A stretch of DNA of 64,000 bases from Dacryopinax spathularia (lineage: Eukaryota; Basidiomycota; Dacrymycetes; Dacrymycetales; Dacrymycetaceae): contig JBBPFI010000010.1 of assembly GCA_037974965.1 (NCBI GenBank), positions 868,001-932,000 of the forward strand. The letters are read 5' to 3'. The translations under genes and the position numbers were made by a program. Below, one piece after another: positions 1 to 12,368 of this stretch (positions are counted from its first letter, which is position 1; each line of letters starts with the position of its first letter). The notes beneath the pieces are model-generated. The model was not told the origin of the DNA. It ran no database searches and saw nothing but the letters and a program-made list of their open reading frames with translations.

Positions 1-931
1 GTGGAAGGAAGTGAACTTGCAAAGATTTGAGGCATCGCCTCGAACACGGTATACAACGGCTCGACATCCGAAGGCCTCGCGAAGGATACTTCATAACAAG
101 TAAACTCGATGATCTTCGCGCTCGTGATCGCCAAACCCGATTCGATAACCAATCGCAGGGCGTCCTGCGTCCCATGCCGCCCATCGGAAACGAGCTTCGA
201 AGCTTGCCGGGAGATCCACCATATCCGGCCGGCGATAAGACTACTCACGATGATGTTTGTCGAGAGGGAGATTGTGAACATTGCCGTTCCTAGGGGCTTG
301 ACGGAGGCGTCGGTTGTTAGGCCGGGGGAGACGTATTTGCCGATTGCGGCATAACCGACTCCTGCTTCGGCGAGGAGCATTATGATGGGGACGGTGATAA
401 TCAGCAGGCTTCGTTTCCAGACGATCCAGCAGCGCCATACTAGAATACTGTCTGACATCCAGAGCTAGAAAGGCAGTTCAGTCACGTCTCAAGAAGGCGT
501 CGCTCTTTTGAGCAAGCATACCATGGTGATGTAGATGAAGTCTTTCGCGACATTTGGCGCCAAAGTGACGTTTGAGAAGTAGAGAATCCGTTCGTCACCA
601 GAAGGCGTGAACATGAACCCCTGTATGAGCCTAGTGAAATTCAAGCCGACGTGCGTCGTTCCAAGAATGTATCTTTTCGTGTCCCAGTAAGTCAGGTCGT
701 GCCGTAAGCGAAGATATGAAACATACAACACGACAAGCGCAAGCAGCTGCACGCCATTGATACGGTCGCTCTTGTAAGACAGCCATATGCACAACGCAAA
801 CAAGACACCAAAGACTCCTGTCCGAGCTGTCAGAGTGCGAGCTTAACATTAGTGGTCCGAGCATTACCCCATAAGATCGCCTCGACCCAGCTGCCTACCA
901 GGTAGGCAAAGTCAATCGGAAAGTACGGCAT
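1..931 (-). CDS. Multi-pass membrane protein, copy 1 (3' part outside the window)
   Basis: It belongs to an integral membrane family that is expanded in agaricomycetes and has no known function; two more copies lie at 1216-2495 and 44055-45410. The start at 931 gives MPYFPIDFAYLVGSW, which aligns with the starts of both paralogues. Exon 1 is 931-868; later exons follow the same intron positions as the paralogues, except that the intron after GRIW present in the other two is absent here. Recognisable blocks in order are FALCIWL, HVGLNFTRLIQGF, FTPSGDERILYFSNV, NVAKDF, the RCWIVW block, GTAMFTISLSTNIIVSSL and ALRLVIESGLAI. After MPQIF the paralogues have a GT donor, whereas this copy reads GCAAGT at position 20 downwards, a GC-AG type donor. 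Several hydrophobic helices are evident. The last exon is off the window. Confidence 0.82.
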
Positions 932-1215
932 CGGTCATCGTGGCGGGTGAGCTTCCGAGCCATCGAGCATATAAGGCATGCATACGACCCGCCATCTTCA
1001 TTGTAGATGAAAGTTGCCAGCCACTCCGCTATGTAGCGGATACGGAACGTTCGCCTCGTCACCGCCGCGAAGCACAAATAGGGGTCTGAAACATCTTCGC
1101 ACACATTCATTCCTACTGGTGGTGTTGATTCATGTGCGTCACCGGGGGTGTAGAATGTGTTACAGGATAATGCTAATGTACATGTCGAGAATAGGTCTAC
1201 ATATCACGAGAGGCG

Positions 1216-2495
1216 TCATGCAGCGGATCGCACCAACAACTGAGGGACAACTTCCTCGCCCCCGCGTTGTCCCAGTTCCATTGCCTCGTCCACGCCATCT
1301 TTGTATATCGCGGTCTCTACCGACACCATCGGGAAGTCCGAGCCCTTTCGCGTGTAGATCTCGTTTTGTCGGCGTATATTCTTTCCCCGCCCGAAGCTGG
1401 AAGAAGGTGACGAGGCCGCTGTACTGCTCCCGGAGCCGGGTCCTGCCGGTGTGATGCCTGTTTGTATTGAAAGCAGGATCATGGTCGGGATGATTCCCTA
1501 TACTCAAGACTCAGCATGCGGCCTTAAAAGACGATGATAGCTACGTACAAAAATTTGAGGCATCGATTCATACAGGACGTAGATCGATTGGTTTTGGTGG
1601 CCATCCATGAATGCAACTTGAAAGAGAGTGAACTCAATGATCTTCGCGCTTCCAATGGCCAATCCGGATTCGATCACAAGTCGAAGGGCGCCATACGAGC
1701 CGTGGCGCGCGCTGACGACGAATCTCGACGATTGGCGCATGATCCACCTGGCGATGGTCAGCAACGTATGGAGCCGTGCAAGCTTGGAATACGTACCAGA
1801 TGCGCCCACCGATCAACGAGGAGAGAATAATGTTGGTGGCAAGGGATATGGCGTACATGGCGGATGCCCAGGCTCTGATGGCGCCGTACCCTGGTACTTC
1901 GCGCCGCAGATATTGCCCAACGGCTACGAAGCCGGCGACGGCCTGGGCAGTGATCATTAAGATCGGAAGCACGGTGATGAGCCAGTTGTTGTTCCAGACT
2001 ATCCAGCACCGCCAAAGCAGCATGACGTCTGAGATGCACAACTGGATTTGGTTGAGTCCTATGCCAGAAGTATGCAAAGAACGCTCACCATGATGATATA
2101 GATGAACTCGTTGGTGACATTTAGGGGTTCAGCGAGATCCGAGAAGTAGACTATCCTCTCGATGCCGGAAGGAGTGAATATGAAGCCACGCACGGTTCTT
2201 GTGACTTCTAGTCCTAAGCTTACGGTTGCCAGGACATAACTGGATATCATTAGCTAAAGTTATGAATTAGGCGTCGGTTCTCAACTTACAGCACAATCAC
2301 CGCTACCACTTGCACTTTCTTCACTCCTTCTCTTCGTCTTACTAGCCACATACAAGTGACAAACAACACGGTGAACATGCCTGTTGGGACCGTTAAACAA
2401 GCCGATCATCAGAGGTCGGTTGCGCACATACCCCAGAGAAGGGCGGCACACCAACAGCCGACTCCATACGCAAAATCAAAAGGGAAGTAGACCAT
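1216..2495 (-). CDS. Multi-pass membrane protein, copy 2
   Basis: Complete tandem copy of the family described at 1-931, about 343 residues. Exons on the minus strand are 2495-2432, 2380-2290, 2239-2089, 2041-1797, 1747-1549 and 1497-1216, all joined by GT-AG introns that keep frame. The start MVYFPFDFAYGVGCW matches the other copies. Conserved blocks include FTPSGIERIVYFSDL, the RCWIVW motif, AISLATNIILSSLIGGRIWW and ALRLVIESGLAIGSAKI. About seven hydrophobic helices are followed by a hydrophilic C-terminal tail from roughly residue 255 that is poorly conserved. Function is unknown; receptor-like or transporter-like roles are only guesses from topology. It diverges from the cohesin gene across 512 bp. 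Confidence 0.88.
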
Positions 2496-3007
2496 GTCGG
2501 CGGCAGGACGACGTGCAAGGCAAAAATATGACCGTGGCACTTCCATATTGCAAGCATACATATACGAGGCGGCGCGGTTATTCCTGGCCATCTGGATCAT
2601 CCATATCGCCAGCCACTCGGTCAGATGCGTCGGACGTCACCGCCCTCAGCACACCCTATTCAGCCATACTCTTCCCGCGACAATGCATAGCGCATTCGAG
2701 ACTAGGGCGGATGTAGGAACGGATATCATTGTAATCAGGAATGCGAGGAAGCTAGGGGATGGGGAGGTGGTAGCGGAAGTGCCGGACGGTGAATCTTGAA
2801 AGCATTGGATTTGGCCTAGACCGATGAGACGCGGCTGTGGCCCCGCGCGTCACTCGGCTCCGGGATGGACACGGAGCCGAAGAAACTGCGCATTTCCGAT
2901 ATGCCTCCGAGGTGGATCGCGTCGACATCGCGTCCCGTGTCGTTCCAGTCAGGCGTGCGACGCTCTCCGCTGCCTCCATCACGAAACATCTCCGCGACGC
3001 ATAAGCG
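2496..3007. other. Intergenic, divergent promoter region
   Basis: This 512-bp stretch separates the start of membrane copy 2 (minus) from the start of the cohesin gene (plus). Short open frames here show no family similarity or consistent splice signals. It must hold both promoters; I see no clear TATA box or repeated motif. Confidence 0.5.
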
Positions 3008-6000
3008 ATGTCTACCTCTCCTGCGCCAGGAGAGAGGAGGTCCGGACGCCAGAGGAAGCAGGTGAAACGTTACGAGGTCATCCCAGGTGAGTCGCGTCCC
3101 CTAGAAGCGGCTGCTGTAAGTTCGCCTTCTCCGGCATATACTTACGCGTTGAACAGGACTCAAGCGCAAGCGGACGGACGACACCGACGACACCCAGAAC
3201 TATCCAGAGGACGACGAGGGCCTTGACGGAGATGACGATCTTCTTGGGCTTGATGAAGACGAGGAAGATGAAGGTGAGGCGGACGTGAACGAGGATGATG
3301 AATATCAAGCACGGCGAACAGCACCAAAGGCCGTTAAAGCGCGCATCAACAAGAGTACCAAACCCATGGAGAAGGCTTCCGATGTTGGCCAAGCAGAATT
3401 GCCAAAGCGAAGAGGTCGTCCTAAAGTGGACGGAAACTCCAAAGTTCAGTCAAAGCCGAAAGCCAAAAAGGTCCGCCATGCTGGCGCGACCGGCATCAGT
3501 ACAGCGGTGAATGGAGAAGGTGCCACGGGGGGTATCAATACTGACAATCACTTGTTCAGTAAGTGGTGTTCGAAGCGCATATATGTAGGTTCTAGCAAGC
3601 TGACAACGAAAACAGACGCCCTCTTGAACCCTAGCAGCTCTTTGCAAAGTGTGGCTGATGACTTCCTCGAATCTCTGCGCGCATCCGCGCTACCGGCCCT
3701 TGCGGAGCTGATTACGATGGTTGTGCGCTGTTGTGGTGCCAACGCCGATATCACCATTGACGAAGTCAGTGATGAAGATGGCGTAGTCGGTGTGTGCGAG
3801 GACATTATGGAGGCCATCAAGCAGGCAAGATTGGTCTTTGTCGAGCGGAGGCACTGTTTTGACGACTTCTGCAGGCTCAAGCGCCCCCTTACCCCCTGAT
3901 ATCCCGACTCCCGACCTTGAAGCCGCTGCGCAAGGCGCTTGCCGCTTTCTTTGTTCACTTGGCGAAAGCTGCGCATACATCCGGCCAATTATACACGAGC
4001 GATCTTGTTCGAACATTGGTTTCTTGGCTAACCACAATGTCGTCGTCATCCTTGCGGTCCTTCCGTCATACCAGCACATACATCGCTGCTTGCGTGGTTG
4101 GTGGGCTGTGCCAAGTGGCGAACGAGCTGGAGAAGACCGTCAGCGTTGTTGGCCGGCAACGAGAGGCAGAAAAGAAGAAGAAAAAATCGGGCGCGGCCAA
4201 CGGCAATGATCCGCTAGAAAAGCGCTTTGCGGAGGTCAAAGAGAGACATAAGGCGATTTCAGAGCACATGAAGGATTTCTTTGATGGGTGCGTCTCGGCT
4301 GTTCTGTACAATGTCTCGCCTGCTCATCCGGGGCAGGATCTTCGTTCACCGCTACCGTGACTTTGATCCGGAGATCCGCGCCGAGTGTATGCATCAACTA
4401 GGCGCATGGATGAAAGCCTGCCCGTCATACTGGCTCGATGGCACGTATCTGCGGTATGCAGGATGGCTGCTCAGTGATTCGGTCAGTTGGCTAGCCTCAT
4501 AACCCAGCCTTTCGCTAAACTAGCTGTAGAGTATTCACGTTCGCCTCGAAGCCTTGAAGGCGTTGACACCATTGTACGAGGTCCCAGGTTCAACTGCTCT
4601 TCCCCATTTCACCGCGCGTTTCCTTCCACGCATCGTCCAAATCGCCACCAGCGACACCGATGTATCGGTTCGTTGCGCGGCACTGGGCCTGCTTACTGAG
4701 ATCGACGCCCATGATCTTTGGGGCGATGAGGCAGACGTTGGTGGCATCGACCGCGCAAAGGTCTGCCTGTTGATCTGGGACACCGAGCCCAGAGTTCGGC
4801 GGGCTGCCGGCCCGTTTTTCGCCAACGTTTGGGCAGAGCAGGTCCTGTCAGTCCTCGAAAGCCAGGGCCGAAAGAAGAAGGAATCAGACCAGGAAAGGAC
4901 GAAAATCGGAGCCAAACAGCTTGCCGCACTCTTGGTTCGACTCGAGACACTAGTCGACGAAGAAATGTCTCAATCGAGTGAGGAGCCTCAATCGGCCTAC
5001 ATCACTAGACAAGTATCGGCTCGGTTACCTGGGGCGCCTCAGGTTGAATCTCGCGTAGTTCTCGCTGTGGACGCGCTTTGGGCCCATCTCGACGCCGTTA
5101 GTGACTGGGAGTCCTTACTCGAATTGCTCCTTCTCGATCACACTATTGGCGATGACTCGAGTAGCCCAAGGAAGCGCAAGAAGGCCTTGAGGAAAGACTT
5201 AGCTCCCAGCAATAATGAGAGCGATGGAGAGGAGGCAGAAAAGGTTGATGATCGTTGGCGTTTGGATGAAAGAGAAGAGAGCCTACTGCTCGAAGTCTTC
5301 GGCACTAGCCTTGTCAAGGCGCTTGCTGAAGCAGAAGCAGATAAGAAGGTGAGCAGAGCACCTCTCATTTTAGGGTCTGCTACCGCCTGACAAGTGCACA
5401 GACAGGGCAGAGTGATGTGAAGAGAGACATCACGAGCGCGCTCATTCCCGCATTGCCCAAGCTTTTCGCCAAATATCAAACTGACGTGGGTCGTGTCGGT
5501 GATCTCGTCATGATTCCACGTCTTCTTGATCTGGACCAATACGTCGAACTACGGCAGACGCAGATGTACGAGCAACTGTGGGACGATTTGTCGCAGCAGT
5601 ATCTGAAGCACTCTGACCCTGCCTTGCTACGGAATGCCGTGAATACGATGACATATTTGTTGTCGTCGGGGTCGTCGCTTGCCAACATCAACGCCCGAAA
5701 AATATCTGAACTTGAGGACGAGCTGTTCTCTTCCCTCCGAGATGCTGTCGCGGGACGAGATGAGTTGGAATTGGCAAACTTTGAAGAGGACGAAATTCAA
5801 GCACTGGGAGCGGTAACGACCAGGCTCGCCTGCCTCTTCGCTTCCCGCGATTTGACAACCGGAATGGAGGAGGATGAAGGGGGCAAACAAAGCAGCGCGT
5901 GGGATATTCTTTGTGCCCTAGCGGAGCGCGGACGCTTGGGATACAGGGATGAGGAATTGGTTCGTTTTTCCTTACCCCGAGGATGAACCGCGTGCCTGAC

Positions 6001-7833
6001 TGGCCAACAGATGGTTGACCAGTGCCTGAAAGCCCTGAACTTACACGTCGTCTGGAAGACCAAAAGGCTCTTGTCGACTGAAGGAGATTCGGATAGCGAA
6101 CTGGTTGAGCTTCGGCGCTCGCTTGAGGATCAGAGAAAAGTTCTGGTCGACAAGCTGACGGAGTACGCGGTTGGCACGCAGTGTAACCCATGTGAAGCCT
6201 TGCGCCGTTCGGTGGGTACTCCTTCCGGTAGACTCGCCGACAATACTGATTTGCAACCAGTGCTTCGCCAATCTGTTGACACTTTATGTTCTGTTCTCGC
6301 CTGTTCAAAGTGGTGGAAAGAGGACGCCGGGAAGTGTTCTTCCTATGTCTCTCGATGATCGGTTACAGTCTCGTTGCGCCGGCTTCATACAGGCGGAGAT
6401 GGAAAAGTACGCTGAGGAGGTGGGTGATGACGCAGAGGAAGAGGAGGCGGGACATCTAGGACATCTAGACGGAGACGCAAGTGATGTTGACATGGACGGA
6501 GACGCGCAAGCCAAGCAGAAACCTCGCAGGAAGAAACAAAGTAATGAGCGTAAGTCGCAGTTCTCCTACATGCCTTCTGCGACTGACTTCGGTCCAGACA
6601 CCGCCTCGAAAGAGCGTCTAGGTCGAGAGTATATCCTCTGCGACCTTATCTCTACCTTCATTCGTGCTATGAGGATAGGTGTCCTTCACCTGCGCCATTC
6701 TTCCGTGCTTCTGGCGCATTTTGGACGCTTCTCTCCCACAGTGGACCTATGCTTGAAGGCCTTGCTTGATGTGCTGCGTGATGAAGGTATACGAGGCAAT
6801 AACGGAGAGGCAGTGGCTGCAACGACAGCGAAATGCCTAGAGGACGTGAGTTTGTGGCAAATAATTGCTTCTGTGTGGTGGCTGAGACTTCTTCTAGTCT
6901 TTCGAGCTTTACCTAGACGGCACTGCCTCAACGACGTCCCATTGCCTTGCGTTGGCGAAGGCACTCTCCACTATCTTCGTTATCCGAAGCAGTCACTTCG
7001 CGATCCTGAAACGTATGCCATCGCAATATGTCGTTGCAGTGCATCGGGACTGCATTGGTTGGCTGTTTACGAAATTGCAAATTTCCGTGCAACTGCCGGA
7101 TAAGAAAAGGCGAAATCGCGTGGCCGGCTTGTGGAAGTGTATGCTGCCAATGCTAACGACTGTGGAAGCACGCGAAGCTCTTCAAATGTAAGCATTCTCT
7201 CGCTGAGTGCATTATCTTGCTGACAGCATGTTCAGCAAGAGACATTTAGACACGGCAATCAAGCAGTCCGGCTTTGACATCACCGATTCGAAGCTATGGG
7301 AGCCCTTGCGCGCGTATGAAAAGCGGCTTATGAGCATTATGGCGAAGGATAAAGGTACGCGAGCCAAACGAAGCGCCGAGGCAACTAGTTTTGACGCAAA
7401 ATCAGCCATAGGGGAAGCCGCCAAGGCTGCCACACGCAAGAGTACTCAACCCCCGACTGATCCAATCCTTGAGGAAGACGACGCTCCAACCCCTACTCGT
7501 CCACAACCACGGCCCAGACCCGTTCGAAACGCAGACAATGCTGGACACGCACCCACGGAGCCCGATCCTGATCAACGTCAAGCGAATGACGAGGTACTCC
7601 TCCCCCCAGCTGAGATTAACGGGATGTCCACCCCCCTCGTCAACGGCGGCTTAGCTAATGGGAAGAAACGTGCAAGGGACGACGACGAGAACGACGATGC
7701 CAGTCTTGACCTGGATTTGGACGCGCCTGAAGACGATGACGAGCAGCGTGCGTTAGACAATCTCATGGCGGCAGGAACGCAAGCCTCAGATGGATTGATT
7801 GCGTCAAGCCCGAACAAGCGCAGAAGAAGATAA
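3008..7833 (+). CDS. SCC3: Cohesin subunit SCC3/STAG
   Basis: Orthologue of the SA/STAG subunit of cohesin, a HEAT-like nuclear protein that binds the SCC1 kleisin and supports loading and stability of cohesin on chromatin. Start ATG 3008 gives MSTSPAPGERRSGRQRK, followed by a basic and acidic disordered N-terminus. The STAG signature block begins after the intron near 3825-3874 (YPLISRLPTLKPLRKAL, then LVSWLT and LRSFRHTS), and the strongest block is IFVHRYRDFDPEIRAECM with GAWMKACPSYWLDGTYLRY at about 4371-4480. More HEAT-like segments follow, and the C-terminus is acidic and disordered from about 7330. I count about a dozen introns and estimate about 1,370 residues. Introns at 3556-3612 and at about 6550-6597 are multiples of three without stops, so they could be retained. 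The intron at 3825-3874 has a GC donor (GCAAGA). Confidence 0.93.
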
Positions 7834-8614
7834 TCATGCAGCGTCGTTTTTCTTACCATGTTGTGTTTCAGCTGGACTTTCCTCTAATGTCTCAACCCCC
7901 CAGTTTTTCCGAATCTTTCCTTTGGTCTATGTTGTACGTGGCTATTATGTGGTAACATCTACCTCCTCCCTGTATTGTATCTACCGTGGTAATATCGGGA
8001 TTCGGCGATGACGATTTGGGCTTGGACTGGTCACAAAGGCTGTCGGTTTGTGAAGGTAACTGCAAGCGCCGACAATGTACAGGCGGAGTACCTTTGCCGA
8101 TAATTCGGCAGGCTAAAATTGTCGGTGGACGCGGAGATGGTTTGTTGCCGCACCTCCGCCTGCTGTTCTGCCTCATGCCGACATCACCTTTCACCGGCCA
8201 TCGGCAGATTGTATTTGGAAGGCAACTTGCACAACTGACGCACCAATCGCGCAATTTGCCGAAATACCCCACAAGTAAACGCTGGGACTTGGTATGGGGC
8301 CCCAACTTCGGGGTGGTTGAGATAAAAGCTGCGTTAGCTGTCATTCCAGGTACCGCTAGCTTCCGGCCGACAACTGTGTCCAACCGACAACTTGGAAGAC
8401 ATCACCGACCGTTGCTGTCACGAGGCAAAGCGCTCCGAGTGCGGAGAAACACAAGCGGCTACTTGTTTTCTTAGAAACTTGTCGGATCGTACCCAGGATC
8501 GGCAAGGCACACATAAAAGGCGCCCAACGAAGAAGCTAGGGACAGGTGCCGCGTTCGCATCACGCCGAAGCCCCCTAGACCCCCTGTTTGCTTCTCCACT
8601 TCACGGACACCACC
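7834..8614 (+). promoter_or_regulatory. Upstream region of the sugar permease, rich in CCGACA motifs
   Basis: The region between cohesin and the permease has no convincing gene. It contains seven copies of CCGACA or its complement TGTCGG, at 8041, 8069, 8120, 8178, 8367, 8384 and 8480; two of them form the direct repeat CCGACAACT 17 bp apart. It also holds the perfect inverted repeat TGCCGATAATTCGGCA at 8095-8110, which contains CCG-N6-CGG. A TATA-like ACATAAAAGG lies at about 8510-8520, about 100 bp before the permease ATG. The motif count is read directly; control of the permease by a Zn2Cys6 factor is inference. Confidence 0.5.
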
Positions 8615-10405
8615 ATGAGTAAAGAAAGCACAGCACCGGAGATGGTCCATGTCGACAATATCGTCCAGCAAGTCAACCGCGGGACCGACTGGGAGCTTGA
8701 ACGAGAAGCGCAAGATGGGGCAATCGCCGAACATTCGATGACGGTGAAGCAGGCTTTCGCCGCATACTGGAAAGCCGTCATATGGTCGGTCACGATCTCC
8801 TGGTGTGTCATCATGGAAAGCTACGACATCCAGATCATTGGCTCCTTCTACGCCTATCCATCCTTTCAGAAGAAATACGGCGTTCAAGTCGGCCCCAACT
8901 CTTACCAAGTCCCATCGCAATGGCAAGTTGGTCTCAGCGTCGGGTCTAACATCGGTATTATGCTGGGAATCCTTCTGAACGGCTGGATGATCGAGAAGTT
9001 CGGTCACCGGCGCCTCCTTCTGGTCGCTCTTTGCTTCCAAGCGGCTTTCATCTTCATCACGTGAGTGCATGAGTTTCGAACGTTGTGAGAGCCGTATTGA
9101 TATGCTTCCCAGTTTCTTCGCACCAAATATGTGAGAATGACCAAAGGAAAGTGGAGACATGTTTGCTAACATAATCCTAGCCGAGTCCTTCTGGTAGGCG
9201 AAATTCTGTGCGGTCTGCCTTGGGGTGTGTTCAACACCGTTGCTCCCTCTTACGCCGTCGAAGTGTGCCCCTTGGCTCTGCGTGGATACCTCACAACATT
9301 TGTCAACCTGTGCTGGGTCATCGGACATCTGATCGCCGCCGGTATCCTGGATGGACTGGTCAACAACACTACCGAGTGGTCGTATAGAATTCCCTTCGCC
9401 GTACAATGGGTGTGGCCGTTGCCACTGTTCATTGCCATTGCTATGGCTCCCGATTCACCGTGGTGGCTCGGTGAGTGACAACGCCTTTGACCGTTACACG
9501 AGCTTACAGGTGCAACAGTGCGGCAGAACCGAATCGACGACGCAGAGCACGCCGTCAAGCGTTTGGCTACCAACGACCAGCTCGTCAACCCGAAAGATGC
9601 CGTCGCCCTCATCGTACACACCACCAAGCTCGAACAGTCGCTCAACATCGGTGGCAGCTACCTGGCCTGCTTCAAAGGCACCGACCTCCGCCGTACGGAG
9701 ATTGCCTGCATCGCGTGGGCCTCGCAAGCCTTCGTCGGTTTCGCAGTGCAAAGCTACTCCACCTATTTCTTCGAGCAGGCAGGCATGGCCGCATCTGATG
9801 CTTTCAAGCTCACCCTCGGAACATTCAGTATCGCCTTCTGCGGTACGGTCAGCTCGTGGTTCACCCAGACCTACTTCGGACGGAGAACCCTTTTCCTGGT
9901 CGGCACGGCATTCATGGCACCTCTGCTGTTCATCGTCGGTTTCCTTCAGCTCGCGCCGGCGACCACCAGCGTTCGTTGGGCACAAGCAATCATCCTCCTC
10001 ATCTGGTTCGGCGGATATGGAGCTACGATCGGCCCTATCCCTTACGTGATCGCCGCCGAGATCTCGTCCAGCAAGCTCCGGACAAAGACGATCAGCCTTG
10101 CGAGGGACACGTACTACCTCTCCAATCTGGTCAACTCTATCGTCTCCCCCTACATGCTCAACCCACAGAATGCGAACTTGAAGGGCAAGGCGGCCTTCCC
10201 GGCGGCGTGCTTCAACTGCGCGCTATTCGTGTGGGCGTTCTTCAGGCTGCCGGAGTCGAAGGGCCGGACATTCGAGGAGCTGGATATTCTGTTCGCGAAG
10301 GGAGTACCCTCGAGGAAGTTTAAGGGGTACGTGGTGGATCCTTATGAGGCAGCGGGCAACGTAAGCCATACGGTGGAGAAGGAGGGTTCGGTGGAGAAGG
10401 TGTAA
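8615..10405 (+). CDS. MFS sugar porter, alpha-glucoside/maltose permease-like
   Basis: Plasma-membrane proton:sugar symporter of the sugar porter family, about 549 residues. Exons are 8615-9060, 9113-9130, 9181-9470 and 9510-10405; the second exon is only 18 nt and encodes FFAPN-I, restoring the frame and a helix that family members have. Family marks are the first-helix region SWCVIMESYDIQIIGSFYAYP, the loop WMIEKFGHRR, the central EVCPLALRG, the second-half loop FGRRTLF, and the C-terminal PESKGRTFEELD. The ESYD and FYAYPSFQ blocks are typical of fungal maltose and alpha-glucoside permeases, so a disaccharide substrate is more likely than glucose, but the substrate cannot be set from sequence. 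The upstream region is motif-rich (see 7834-8614). Confidence 0.93.
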
Positions 10406-10611
10406 ACTAGGCTATTGGGATGTCTGGGATTCTTCGAAAAAACGACTGATGACAGTACGTGGAGCGCTTACGAAAGGTTTTTACGGACTAGCTATATATC
10501 TATGAGGATTTGTGTTGTACGTGATCTATGACATGTGAGCACATTAACTTTGGCCACGTCAGATAAAAATGCGGATCGGAACGACAGGAACTCATGAATA
10601 TTCCCACACGA

Positions 10612-12368
10612 TCAGCCCCATTCACTCTCAAAGATAACCACCCGATACCTCCTCGCAACCCAGCCAACAGCAACAGGCCCAACAACGGTACACAACACCG
10701 TCGCCCATATAGCAAGCAAGAACGGCTCATCAGGCAGGATCGCGTCGTTTCCTTGTCCGGCGCTGGTACTGTGCGCGACTTGAGCGATGAGGATTCCGAT
10801 TTCTCCCCGGGCTACGAGGGCGAGGCCGAGCAGCAGGGCAGCGGGCAGTGTGCCGGCGCGACGGGATGGGGCAGGGTGTGCCGCATCGTCGGCAACGCCT
10901 TCGTTTGTTTGCCGGGCAGTAGTACCCGGTGGCTTGGGAGAGGTCGTCACATGGGTTGTGTGCATCTCGGTAATGTTGGTAGTTGTTTGTTGTAGGCGGC
11001 GTCTACGTCGAAATACGAGTCTCTTGTAGGCTGCGCCGCAAAATTTCGACAGTGCAGCCGTAAGAGGACGCCAGAACAGGATCCACACTCCCACTAGAAG
11101 CTTTCCCAATATCATGAGAAGCGAATAACATATTCCGCGCCAGACGATCTTCCCCTGCCACAGCTCGAGGAAGGGGATCGCTACGGCTTCCTGTGAGCTT
11201 ACGTCACCCCGTTACATAGTTACAGACGTACCAAAACCGATAGAAGCGAAGAACAGCGGCGTAAGCAGGTATTCGTTCACTTCCCCTAGGTAGCTTCGAT
11301 AGACCTCCGGTAGACTCCTGCTCGAGGGCGGGTCGGGGAGCATCTTCAGCACCACCCCAGCAAGAAAGGCGCCAAGGAGCATGGACGACCCAGCAAAGTA
11401 CGCCGCCGCCACAAGTCCCGAAAGAACGACAACAACAAACAGGAGAAAGAGCTGTTCCACCCTCTCCCTGCTAAAACGAGCAAGGAACGGCAACATCCGC
11501 TCCCAAACCGGCTTGACGGTATACGACCACAGCGGCGGTACGACCACAACCAGCGCCGAACTAGCCAGTAACGGCCTCCCGACTCCCCACCCCAGCCCAC
11601 CTCCCCCATCTGCAGTAGTCTGGCCAAGGGAAGTGACCACGCTGAGCAGGACGAGGCCGACGATGTCGTCCATTAGTGCTGCGCTCAAGAGGATGGTGCC
11701 GATGCGGGTTTGGGACCATGATTTCCCCTCTCCCACTCCCATTCCCTGTCTCTGCCTCTGCCTCTCACTCTCACTCCCATTCTCATCATCTCCCTCGCGG
11801 TCGCGAGCTGCTGCACGAGTATTGGAGCCCTGACTCTGCAGCACGAAAAACGTAGTGCCCAGGCTCGTACTGCTCAAAGCCGCACCGGCCGTGAATGCCT
11901 GCACGAGCGGATACCCAAACCCCCGATGGAGGAGAAACATCGACAGCCCAATCGGTAAACAGATCCCAGTGAGAGCGCAGACGGTAGACAGCGGGAGGTT
12001 CTGCACTAGGAGGGAGGTGGGGATATCGAGTCCTCCTAGGGGTCGTCGTCGTCGTCAGTCTGGCTGTCCTGTTGTACGGGTACGGGTGTTGGGTGGGTGG
12101 GAAAGGGGAAGGGGACGTACATACCTTTGAAGACGATCAGCACTAGCCCCATATAACCCAGGATGGTGAACGTCTCCTCCCATGTCTCTTCCAGGATCCC
12201 GGCCAGGGGTGTACCATATACGACTCCCAGCGCGATCTCCCCTATAAGGCCGGCATAGATGAGTCGGTCGAATATGTGTCGACTGACATTCAGAAGGTAG
12301 AGGAACGAGCCGACGGTAAGGAGTTGGACGGCGCTGGGTTCAGCGTATGGGAGGAATTTGGTGGGCAT
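10612..12368 (-). CDS. Na+/H+ antiporter (CPA, Na_H_Exchanger domain)
   Basis: Membrane monovalent cation:proton antiporter of about 540 residues. Start at 12368 gives MPTKFLPYAEPSAVQLL, the usual start of this fungal subgroup. Exon 1 is 12368-12125 and exon 2 begins at 12035 (G-GLDIPTSLL). The central helix carries LLSAALMDDIVGLVLL with paired aspartates, the ion-binding hallmark of the superfamily. A charged low-complexity loop (about 11745-11830) interrupts the region before it. The second intron begins at about 11231 with GTACGT; its best in-frame acceptor is the AAG after CACAGG, giving SIGF-AVAIPFLELW, though another donor slightly downstream would also work. The C-terminal part has GKLLVGVW, ARGEIGILIAQ and a disordered loop. 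It converges on the permease with 206 bp between stops. Confidence 0.87.

Noticed and set aside
4914-4940. GGTTCGACTCGAG considered as a tRNA B box
   Set aside because: It lies within the conserved cohesin reading frame and lacks an A box and acceptor stem.
8471-9406. 311-codon open frame antisense to the sugar permease
   Set aside because: It is the shadow of a GC-biased coding region; the plus-strand product has clear family motifs.
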